A stretch of 64,000 nt of DNA from Rhizobium sp. R711 (GTDB lineage Bacteria > Pseudomonadota > Alphaproteobacteria > Rhizobiales > Rhizobiaceae). Of this stretch, positions 44,578-52,263 are shown one piece after another; position 1 is the first letter of the stretch, and every line of letters begins with the position of its first letter. The translations under genes and the position numbers were made by a program. The stretch is from NCBI RefSeq assembly GCF_002211365.1, contig NZ_LOKZ01000001.1, positions 124,001 to 188,000 on the forward strand, written 5' to 3'. The notes below the pieces were generated by a model, which was not told the DNA's origin, searched no databases, and worked only from the letters and a program-made list of their open reading frames with translations.

Positions 44578-44610
44578 CTCTCTTGAGAGCCGATTATGCG
44601 CATATTCGGC
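44578..44610. promoter_or_regulatory. Adjacent palindromes between agaL1 and agpT (putative operator)
   Basis: Two inverted repeats touch each other upstream of agpT. CTCTC-TT-GAGAG spans 44578-44589. A 22-base near-perfect palindrome spans 44589-44610, with outer arms GCCGA and TCGGC around the 10-base core TATGCGCATA. The longer one ends 28 bases before the agpT start. AraC-type activators usually bind direct repeats, so these may serve another regulator or dimeric autoregulation. No binding data can be inferred. Confidence 0.4.
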
Positions 44611-44638
44611 GAGGCCGCCAGAGAAGGATTATGCTTTC

Positions 44639-45529
44639 ATGGGTAATTCTGTGCTGCAGAAATTGATCGACAATGGTCCAATTATGCGGACGGTATCACT
44701 GCCGCGCGGCCGCCAGAGCCTGCACACGATGCCGACCAGCACTGGCTACGAGATCCGCGAGAACGCGACCTATGACTGGGATGGCAGAAAGCGCGGGCAA
44801 ACACCCTTTACAGTTCTCCAGCATACAATCGCAGGCGCGGGAAACCTGCGCTACGAAAATCGTCGGCTTCGGGTGAAGGAGGGAGAGACGCTGCTGGTCC
44901 TCGTTCCGCACAATCACCGCTACTGGCTCGAGGATAAAGAGCGCTGGGAGTTCTTCTGGATTTCAATGAACGGAGAAGAGGCGTTGCGCATCCACCGCTC
45001 GATCCTCGCCGTGACCGGCCCGATCCTGAAGCTGCAGCCGCAGACAATCGAACATCTGGCCGACTGCAGTCTGCGGCTGATCAATGATGCGGAAACGCCG
45101 GGACTGGCCTCGGCCATTGCCTATGAGGCAGCCATGGCGCTCTACGACGACGTCTTCGGCTCGCATCCAGTCTTCAGCGAAGAATACCGGACGATGCAGC
45201 ATGTCATCGACTACATCATGGCAAATCTCGAACGACCGCTGCCCGTCGAGGATCTTGCGCGGGTCGCCGGCCTCAGTCGGGCGCATTTTTCCCGAATGTT
45301 TGCCGCCAACGAAGGCCTGCCGCCGGCGGAATTCGTCCTGCAGAAGCGGTTGAAGCGAGCTGTGACGCTGTTGACCAAGACCGCCAACATGCCTGTTAAG
45401 GAAGTGGCGATCCGCTCGGGCTTCGAGGATGCCAATTATTTTTCCAAAGTGTTCCGGCGGGTCTATGGCACCAATCCGACGGAATTCCGTACAACTGGCA
45501 TGTATGCGAGCGTCGGCAAGGTCCGCTGA
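44639..45529 (+). CDS. agpT: AraC-family activator of the alpha-galactoside operon
   Basis: A 296-residue regulator. The start at 44639 is the best of several weak choices (AGAAGGA 11 bases upstream). The N-terminal half is a cupin-like sensor domain (LRYENRRLRVKEGETLLVLV, then PHNHRYWL). The C-terminal 100 residues contain two helix-turn-helix motifs: LPVEDLARVAGLSRAHFSRM, and VKEVAIRSGFEDANYFSKVF followed by YGTNPTEFR. S. meliloti AgpT is an AraC-like activator required to induce alpha-galactoside genes; the same divergent arrangement here supports the symbol. Two palindromes lie in the shared upstream region. Confidence 0.85.
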   Translation: MGNSVLQKLIDNGPIMRTVSLPRGRQSLHTMPTSTGYEIRENATYDWDGRKRGQTPFTVLQHTIAGAGNLRYENRRLRVKEGETLLVLVPHNHRYWLEDKERWEFFWISMNGEEALRIHRSILAVTGPILKLQPQTIEHLADCSLRLINDAETPGLASAIAYEAAMALYDDVFGSHPVFSEEYRTMQHVIDYIMANLERPLPVEDLARVAGLSRAHFSRMFAANEGLPPAEFVLQKRLKRAVTLLTKTANMPVKEVAIRSGFEDANYFSKVFRRVYGTNPTEFRTTGMYASVGKVR

Positions 45530-45568
45530 TGCCCGCATGGGCGGCGGCATTATCGTGCGGCGTCATAA

Positions 45569-46285
45569 TCACGATTGTGCGGCTTCATAATTGAGCCTCG
45601 GATACCAGGTCGGGGGGCGTCCTTGCGGCGTGGTGTCGAGCACGGTCCAAAGCGGCATGAAGTCTGGCGCGCCACGTGGGTCCTGGCCAGGATCTGCGGT
45701 TGCCGGCCCCATTTCCGGGTTCCAGAAATGGCGGATCACACCGTCCTTGAGCGTAAAGACGTTGTAGGCAGCGTCATCGCTGCCGTCAGGGCCGATGGCG
45801 TGATAGTCGCGACTGAATTCGTCGGTCGGGTCGCAGTAGAGTGGCAGGTGATGCCAACCGCGCTCCTTTTTGAACGCAAGCAATCGCTCGATCGGCGAAC
45901 GCGCAACCACGGCAAAGGCAATCTGCTGGCATATGTCGGGCACTTCTCCGTCGAGCGCCGACAGCATGGATGTGCACATCGGGCAAGGTCGTTCACGCTC
46001 AGGTCCGTACATGTAATTGTAGATGACCAGTGTGAACTTATCCTTGAAGAGATCGCGCAACGTCACCTCGCCACCGGGGCCCTGGAAGCGGTAGTCTTTA
46101 TCGACCTGGCCACCTGGTGGCAGCGCACGGCGCTGCTTCGCCACTCGCTCGATATGCCGGCGCAGCTCGATTTCTTCGGCAAGCAACTCGTCGCGAGCGC
46201 GGCGATATTCAGCGCTTTCGTTCGGAAAACGAAGGCCGTTTCTTCTTGCCAGCTCGGTTGCGGAAACAAGATCATTTGCATCCAT
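45569..46285 (-). CDS. DUF899 thioredoxin-like protein
   Basis: A 238-residue protein starting at 46285, with AAAAGGAG at good spacing. It has the DUF899 pattern: an N-terminal helix with charged repeats (ELLAEEIELRRHIERVAKQR), YRFQGPGGEVTLRDLF, and the thioredoxin-like active region MYGPERERPCPMCTSML with a Cys-x2-Cys pair. WHHLPLYCDPTDEFSRDYHA and the DGVIRHFWNPEM end are typical. The family is predicted to be disulfide or peroxide related, but no activity is established. The gene is convergent with agpT and stands alone. Confidence 0.88.
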   Translation of the reverse strand: MDANDLVSATELARRNGLRFPNESAEYRRARDELLAEEIELRRHIERVAKQRRALPPGGQVDKDYRFQGPGGEVTLRDLFKDKFTLVIYNYMYGPERERPCPMCTSMLSALDGEVPDICQQIAFAVVARSPIERLLAFKKERGWHHLPLYCDPTDEFSRDYHAIGPDGSDDAAYNVFTLKDGVIRHFWNPEMGPATADPGQDPRGAPDFMPLWTVLDTTPQGRPPTWYPRLNYEAAQS

Positions 46286-46610
46286 CACGTGAAGCTCCTT
46301 TTGGTTTTGACCGGAGAATGCGGCGGATGTCCACCGCCATACCATAGACGTCTGAAGAGCGCGAAAATCGACAAGACCAATCTGAATTTTTGTGGGGCCC
46401 GAGCAGCTGCACTTTCCAGGCGCTTGAATTTGTTGCGATACCATCCGCCGTTGCAGCTCCCGCGCATATTCTTCTGCTTCAGCGATTTTTCCCCTTCCCC
46501 GCCCCGATTTGAGGCCTATGTCCCCCTGATCCTTCATCTCCTGGAAGGACGAGGGAGGCTCCAAGACATCGTGGCAACCGGTGTCGAAGCCTCCCTCCAT
46601 GGAGAAAACA
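46286..46610. other. Divergent intergenic region
   Basis: The spacer between the DUF899 gene and the small ORF at 46611 contains A+T-rich patches suitable for two promoters. The DUF899 frame stays open through it on the complement, but that extension has no domain and no ribosome site, so I treat the region as non-coding. Confidence 0.4.
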
Positions 46611-46946
46611 ATGAGGTCCTTCATATCGCTGATCGAGGCAGCCGTTGTTGCGGCCGGTTCCCCTGTAGCATCGGATGACGGCAAGGGTCTCGAGCGTGCC
46701 GAGGCCGTCTGCTCGTTTCTCGAAAGCACCGGCTTGAACGGCAATTGCGCCGTCGACGCCAGGGAGACACTCATTGAGGTTTCGCTGGCGGGACAATACG
46801 ACAGCCCCGCGGACTGTCCTAAAGTCGTCGACATGCTGCGGGCCCATGGCTTTCAACTAGGATCGAACTGGGAGCTGCGTATCAAGGCAAGCGTCAAGGA
46901 CGAGCCCGAGGTTATCGAGTGCGGTCTTGCACCTGCTCAACAATAG
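46611..46946 (+). CDS. Small hypothetical protein
   Basis: A 111-residue frame with GGAGA six bases before the ATG at 46611; another in-frame ATG lies at 46599. The composition is protein-like and soluble, with two Cys (AVCSFLES and GNCAVDAR) and a C-terminal stretch ending in PEVIECGLAPAQ. It has no signal peptide I would trust, although the first 20 residues are hydrophobic (FISLIEAAVVAAGSPVAS). I recognise no family. It is divergent from the DUF899 gene. Confidence 0.5.
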   Translation: MRSFISLIEAAVVAAGSPVASDDGKGLERAEAVCSFLESTGLNGNCAVDARETLIEVSLAGQYDSPADCPKVVDMLRAHGFQLGSNWELRIKASVKDEPEVIECGLAPAQQ

Positions 46947-46996
46947 CGGCGAGCTTGCGACCGAAACTCCTAATCCCGCAGTTGAGAAGCGATCGG

Positions 46997-47567
46997 TCAG
47001 ATGTGAGACTTTGGTGCGATTGTCAACTCCGATCCATGCGCGACCTGCAACTCGTCGTCGCCCAGCTGCCGGTCGGTTGCCTTGTGCAAGAGGATCGATC
47101 TGTAGCCCTGAAGACGCGTTCCTTCGATTAATGTCACGTCGGCATTTCCCGGATTGTCGGAACGCTCGAACCAGTCGACCGGGTGGTGGAGAAGGTTCAT
47201 TTCAAACGCCCGATTGGTGACGCCGTGACCAACGATGATGACGTCATTGTCTTTATCGGACACAGTATCGATCACGGTTTGCAGGAAGAGACGAAGCCGC
47301 TGGGCCACATCGGCACGGCTTACGCCATCGGGTCGCCTTGCATAAAATTTCCCGCTGTTGTTTCGCAGCCTTGCCCACTTCTCGAATTTCATCGGGAGAC
47401 TTCTGTCGACGCTCCGCATGGTCGTAGATTTCGGTGAAGAGGCCGAAATCCTGCTCGCGCAAGAGGTAGTCCTCCCGAACGTCCCTCACCCGTTCCGGCG
47501 GCAGCGCTTCCAAAAGCGCTTCCTTGCTTTGTCGCGTCTGCAGATAGGGTGAATGCCATATATCCAA
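46997..47567 (-). pseudogene. Broken histidine phosphatase (phosphoglycerate mutase superfamily)
   Basis: On the complement one frame (from 47567) reads WHSPYLQTRQSKEALLEALP followed by RVRDVREDYLLREQDFGLFT, and a second frame (to 46997) reads FEKWARLRNNSGKFYARRPD, then DVIIVGHGVTNRAFEMNLLH and NADVTLIEGTRLQGY. Together these are one histidine phosphatase, with the frame change near 47390. The second catalytic His (VGHG) is kept. The N-terminal RHG motif with the phospho-acceptor His is missing upstream of 47567, so both truncation and frameshift have inactivated it. Confidence 0.78.
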
Positions 47568-47741
47568 TCCTTGATTTTCACGCTCGGGCCATTGTGCAAG
47601 ATAAGACGCAAGCGCTCGTCCGGCGACCAGCGCTTGTCAATAGCCCCACTGCGTCAGCGGGACATTGTGATCGCCGAACTGCGCAGGCTTTCTCATTGAT
47701 ATTACCAAGCGATTCGCCATGTCGGAGGAGAAAGATGCGCA

Positions 47742-48658
47742 TTGGCGGCCTTTTATATCAGATGGGACCATCATGGGCGCGATGGTGAGCTCGCAAAGCC
47801 GATCACGATAGAGGGTTCACTTGGATCGGTCATAAAAGGTGGTGGCCGATCGCGCGTGATTGAAATCAATCACACTAATATCGAGCTCCGGAATTTTGCC
47901 GTTAATGGCCAGTTTGAGAAACCGAATATGAAGAAGAGCTATCGAGACAGGCTTCTCTACGATCGGGAACACAGCTGGGAAGGGTTTGACGGGATTGCGC
48001 GTGCTCGGGATGTCATTCGCAACGCTGGCGGCGAGTGCGTTCACCAAAGATCAAGCCGGAAGAATGAAATTGCTAATTCAAGAATAAGTTCCTGCGGTCG
48101 CTTCGACTTCTTGTTTAACGAGAGCGCGCAAAAATGACGAGGGTAATTTAAACCGGAACCGCGCCAGAGGGCGTGGCGCTCCCCTAACAAGGAAAGCGAC
48201 CGCTCCGGTCGCAACCGCATCCACGACAATGTGATTGCCACCGGGGCTGAGTGCATCGACATCGAGGGAAGGCTCGGGCGGCAATGTCGAAAAGAACTGT
48301 TGCACGGGCAGACAAGGACCCAACTGGGGCGGCTTTGACGCGCGCGGCAACAACAATGTCTTTCGCTACAATCTTGTTTATGACGTGGTTGGGACGGGCG
48401 TTGGCCTTGGCAGCGACGAAGAGATCGATGGCGTCAACGATGATGCCTATGGCAATACGTTTCGCAATGCGGGTGTCGGCTTGATGCGGGGTGCAACGAG
48501 CGCCTCAGGAAAAAATCTGCGAAAATAATTCCGAGAACGTCGAAGCCGTCGCCCCAAACTCAATCGGCAAGACACTCGATTTGACCAGGGCATGCCAGGG
48601 ACCGAAAGGAACGGCAAATCTGCGGATCCAATCAGCGGCTGCAGCGATCCGAGGCTGA
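47742..48658 (+). pseudogene. Broken right-handed beta-helix protein (polysaccharide-lyase-like)
   Basis: Successive frames give pieces of one beta-helix protein: AKPITIEGSLGSVIKGGGRS and RVIEINHTNIELRNFAVNGQ (from 47742), then RNRIHDNVIATGAECIDIEG in a second frame near 48215, then DARGNNNVFRYNLVYDVVGT and NDDAYGNTFRNAGVG in a third, and finally CENNSENVEAVAPNSIGKTL to a stop at 48658. At least three frame changes are needed and the region before 48200 also seems to have lost sequence. The periodic Asn-rich turns (IHDNVI, FRYNLV, YGNTFR) are the usual ladder of such folds. The family includes secreted lyases and epimerases; no signal peptide remains. Confidence 0.72.
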
Positions 48659-49579
48659 GCCGTGAAACTAGACTTGCCCATGGAACATTGGCCGCGCCGA
48701 CGCAAAATAAAGCCACCATCCAATATGGATACATCCAATATTAACCGCGTGATAGACATGATAGTTGAGACGCCAGTTTAAACACCATTCTCTGGGATGA
48801 AGCCGAAAGGGAACGGCAGTCGCCGCGCAAAAGCACGCTTCGGTATGGGCGCCGCAAATTGCGCTTGCGGTTCCAGCCGGGGAATGGCTCAGGAACCCAC
48901 CTTCCGGCACGCTAAAGGCACCGCCCTCCTGGATCCTTGGCAGATTGCTTAAGCCGCAACGCCTAGATCTGTTCGGATTCGCAAAGGTTCAACAATGGTC
49001 AAGCGCAACCATCACCATTGACGTCCGTGCGACCGATGATCGGCTGTGCTTCATGTGGGCGGCCAGAAATGCGGGGTACTCTTCGCGACATTGCTCCGAG
49101 GTCGGAGACAACCCATTGCGGGTCTCGAGTTTGCCGATGTCCCCCGAATGGTTAAGCCCTCCTCTTCTAACAGAGGCATACTGTCCTTCACCCAAAGAGG
49201 TTATGTTGAAATGGCTCGCAGATCCTCTGTGAGCAGGGTTAACTCAAGGCCGGTCAGAACCCCATCGAGCCTTGCTGAGCCTCTGTCTACGGCCAGACCG
49301 CCGCTGTGGCGGCGGTCTCGGCGATTTTGCTTGCGCAAAGGCGGAAGAGACGCCCGAGATGGCTTGCCGCCGCGCTTCCCCTGCCAAGACCGACGCCCTC
49401 TGCCAGCAAACACCGCCCCTGGCAAATGCAATGCCGTAATTTAGCTTTTGCGGATACACTAAATTAATTATGCCTCGTTAGCTTCTCTTGCGCTGATCTT
49501 GGAGCCGGACCCCAGCCCCTCCTCGATCAACGGGCGTGCGGTTTGGGGCTTAAGGCGAATTTGCTTCGACCGTACGCTC
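48659..49579. other. Long gene-free region
   Basis: About 920 bases without a gene I can support. Open frames such as 48945-49232 (plus) and complement 49201-49431 carry no recognisable domain and have low-quality starts. The stretch contains a perfect hairpin at 49295-49318. Given the broken genes on its left and the possible TetR remnant on its right, it is best read as decayed DNA. Confidence 0.4.
49295..49318. terminator. Perfect G+C-rich hairpin in the gene-free region
   Basis: AGACCGCCGC and GCGGCGGTCT form a 10-bp perfect stem with a TGTG loop. On the plus strand CGGCGATTTT follows, a weak T tail; on the complement there is none. It may be the terminator of a plus-strand gene that has since been lost. 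Confidence 0.4.
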
Positions 49580-49768
49580 TTAGTGCTCTCGCTCCGAGAC
49601 GTCATCGAAGTCGATGACGATCCCATGGCGCAATGCCTCTTGCTTTGCCACCTGCAGGGCCTTTTGAATAAGAAGTAGAACGAGGTCGTAGTCTGGGCTT
49701 TCCAGCGACGCAATCTCTTGCGCGACCCTCAACGTGAAGACCAGTTGTTCTGCAGTTGTATCGGTCAC
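49580..49768 (-). CDS. Small hypothetical protein
   Basis: A 62-residue frame starting at a GTG (49768) that follows a G-rich stretch (GGGGGG). The product is acidic and helical, with TDTTAEQLVFTLRVAQEIAS and DYDLVLLLIQKALQVAKQEA, ending in VIDFDDVSEREH. The regular amphipathic pattern and charged end look like a real small protein rather than random sequence, but I recognise no family and the surroundings are decayed. A longer frame with an ATG at 49855 exists. Confidence 0.38.
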   Translation of the reverse strand: MTDTTAEQLVFTLRVAQEIASLESPDYDLVLLLIQKALQVAKQEALRHGIVIDFDDVSEREH

Positions 49769-50158
49769 CCCACTGCCCCCCAAGCCTGCGCATTCTAGAC
49801 GCCGGCGGGGAGACCAACTACGGCAATGGTGCTGGGGATCAGTACGAAAAACCACTACGATCTTGGTGGAAGCGTATCATTGCCCCTCCACCAACTACAA
49901 GCACGGCGCATCGGCAATCACTTCCTGCAGCGCAACACTCGCAACCTCATCAACAAAAGGATTCGTCTCGAAGGCTGCCATCGGCGGCGACGATGCCGCG
50001 TCCCGGCCTGCAAGCAGCTTACACAATTTCCGCCGGCCTCGGTCTGCTGCATCAGTTTCCGAAACGCGCCTCATTGGGTTTCCTGACGAGGATGGGCCGC
50101 CTTTGACATACATCAATAGGTGCAGCACTTGCTCAAGGTTCGCTCGATTGCAGATCTC

Positions 50159-50377
50159 CTATTGTCGTAAACCGGACGAGCCTCGTATGGAGATATTGCC
50201 AAGGCGCTGTCTGCCACGCGAAAGCGGATCGCCGGAGCAACGCTTGAACCGATTGGGACGAGCGTCTGTCTCGCCGCGGCGAAGGCCACGCGCCCGGCTG
50301 GCGCTTGACTTCTGCGTCGATAGGGCCTGTTCGTTGAGGCCCAGTCGGGGCCTTCCTGGTCGTCGGGCATTCGCCAA
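50159..50377 (-). pseudogene. Possible TetR-family regulator remnant
   Basis: The complement from 50377 starts MANARRPGRPRLGLNEQALS, the basic GRPR leader and first-helix region often seen at the start of TetR-type regulators. It then loses any helix-turn-helix pattern and stops after 72 residues. Other frames continue without clear similarity towards 49900. It lies two bases from the 3' end of the antiporter gene. This reading is weak: the match rests on the leader only. Confidence 0.28.
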
Positions 50378-50379
50378 TG

Positions 50380-51963
50380 CTACGCCTTTGCCGAAATGGC
50401 GCCCAGTTCCTCCAGATCCAGGTCCCTTTCCAGTTCCCGCAAGGTCTCGTCGTCTATCTCGCCTGCTCGATGCAGCCGAATGAGCTCCTGGCGGCCCGTC
50501 GCAACCGCACTCAACACCACGTCGAAGTGGGCATGGAGGGTTGGGATGTATTCCTCCGTGCGCGCTGCGTAATCGACGATCGCCGTGGCCCGACGCTCAT
50601 ATCTTGCAAGGAGCTGCGGATGAATGAGGGTACCGTCACGATCGTATGCGAGGTCTTTGATCGTGACGAGTTGGGCCTGTGCCATCGCCGCCTCCGCCTG
50701 GCTCATTGTCATCGGCGCCCTTTCGGATTCCTGCTCGCTCAGCTTCGCCCATTCGATAACGCGTCCGAGCGTCGTGCCTTGCAAGAGCACAGTTCCGAGG
50801 ATCACCGCGAACGCCGTCACGAGGATGAGGTCGCGGGCGGGAAAGTCCTCCGGCAAACTGAGCGCAAGGGTAAGCGTGACGACCCCGCGAATGCCCGCCC
50901 AGCTCAACACTGTGGAAGCACCGACGCCAAGCGGCCGCGTTTGAGCAAGGCCTAAGGAATTGAACAGCTTGACCATCACTTCGGAGCCGAACACCCATGC
51001 CAGGCGCGCAATCGCAAGCGTGACGAGAATGACGGCGGCAGGCAGGCCCATCGTCGCGGCGACCGTTGCAAAGCCTCCGCCGCGTTCGACGACATCGCGG
51101 AGCGAAAGACCGATCAATATGAACACCGCAGCTTCCATCAGGAATATGACAACGGTCCAAAACGACGTTCCGCGCATGCGCGTGGCGGCCGACAAAACTG
51201 TATGTTGATGCCAGGTCGCAATCAGTCCCGTGGTGACGGTGGCGATCACACCGGACACGTGCAGGGCTTCCCCCAGAAGATAGGAAATCCAGGCAAGCAA
51301 TGTCGTCGTAGCAATGATCAAGTACTCGTCGCCCAGACGCCGCACCATTTTCACCCAGGCATAGCCGACGACGGCACCTACCGCAGCGCCCCCGATTGCA
51401 AGAACCAGAAAGGTGGCGACGGCTGCCGGAGCGCTGAAAGTCCCAGTTGCCGCCGCCGCGACCGCAAAGCGGAACAGGACGAGACCGCTCGCATCGTTGA
51501 GCAGGCTTTCGCCTTCAAGCAGGATCTGAACCCTGCGAGGCAGCTTTACCCTCTCCAAAACAGCTCGCGCCGACACGGCGTCTGGCGGCGAGACGATCGC
51601 TCCAAGCGCTGCGCACGCGGCCAAGGATAGCGACGGAAACATCAAATGGGTCGCCACGGCCACAACCGCGCATGTGAAGAAGACCGCACCAACTGCGAGC
51701 GACGCTATTCCGAACATGTGACGTCGAAGCCGGCCCACGGCGATGGACCATGCGCCGTCGAGCAGAAGTGGAGGCAGGAAGATCACAAGCACGAGCTGCG
51801 GGTCCACGGTGATCGCTGGAAGGCCGGGCACGAACGCCAGCATCGCTCCACCGGCGAGCAGAGCGACAGAGGGTGGAAGGCCTAGCCTGTGGGCCAGGTA
51901 GTGAAGAGCAATGATCGCAAGGAACATTGCGATCACAAGTTCGAAAAGGTGGGTGCCGTTCAT
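50380..51963 (-). CDS. Na+/H+ antiporter, CPA1 family
   Basis: A 527-residue protein with about 12 membrane segments, followed by a cytoplasmic C-terminal part of roughly 120 residues. The start at 51963 has GGGGAGA upstream. CPA1 landmarks: an early helix with LAFVPGLPAITVDP and VFLPPLLLDGAWSI, the ion-binding Asp-rich region [20 protein letters not shown], then LLEGESLLNDASGLVLFRFA, and SWAGIRGVVTLTLALSLP. The C-terminal part is helical and charged. It should exchange Na+ (or K+) for H+ at the inner membrane. The gene stands alone among decayed sequence. Confidence 0.93.
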   Translation of the reverse strand: MNGTHLFELVIAMFLAIIALHYLAHRLGLPPSVALLAGGAMLAFVPGLPAITVDPQLVLVIFLPPLLLDGAWSIAVGRLRRHMFGIASLAVGAVFFTCAVVAVATHLMFPSLSLAACAALGAIVSPPDAVSARAVLERVKLPRRVQILLEGESLLNDASGLVLFRFAVAAAATGTFSAPAAVATFLVLAIGGAAVGAVVGYAWVKMVRRLGDEYLIIATTTLLAWISYLLGEALHVSGVIATVTTGLIATWHQHTVLSAATRMRGTSFWTVVIFLMEAAVFILIGLSLRDVVERGGGFATVAATMGLPAAVILVTLAIARLAWVFGSEVMVKLFNSLGLAQTRPLGVGASTVLSWAGIRGVVTLTLALSLPEDFPARDLILVTAFAVILGTVLLQGTTLGRVIEWAKLSEQESERAPMTMSQAEAAMAQAQLVTIKDLAYDRDGTLIHPQLLARYERRATAIVDYAARTEEYIPTLHAHFDVVLSAVATGRQELIRLHRAGEIDDETLRELERDLDLEELGAISAKA

Positions 51964-52263
51964 GCGTCTCCCCGACACGGGCTGAATTGACCAGTATGAA
52001 ATGACGGCTTGACGGGAAAGGCAACCAGCCCAAGCGCGGCCTTCGCCATTTTACGAAGACGGCTATGAGGGTTACTGACGGGGTGCAACCGGATTTTTGA
52101 AGAGGTTGGCGAAAGGTATCATTGAGAGGACTTTGCCAGCGCACCTTGAGAAGGTCGGCCAAGAAAGATCTGCACGTTGCGGTTGATACGATTGTCGTTC
52201 AGTTAACTGTTTGTATTTCCACAGGTGTAACGGGAACTACGCTATGCATGGCGATCTGTCTTG
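51964..52263. other. Divergent intergenic region
   Basis: This spacer separates the antiporter gene from the GGDEF-EAL gene. No gene is visible. The 100 bases before the latter are A+T-richer and contain plausible promoter sequence. Confidence 0.4.

Noticed and set aside
42823..44586. 587-codon plus-strand open frame
   Set aside because: It is antisense to agaL1, which has complete GH4 motifs; the plus frame has none.
46286..46834. N-terminal extension of the DUF899 protein by about 180 residues
   Set aside because: The family normally has about 240 residues, a good ribosome site lies at 46285, and the extension overlaps another likely gene on the opposite strand.
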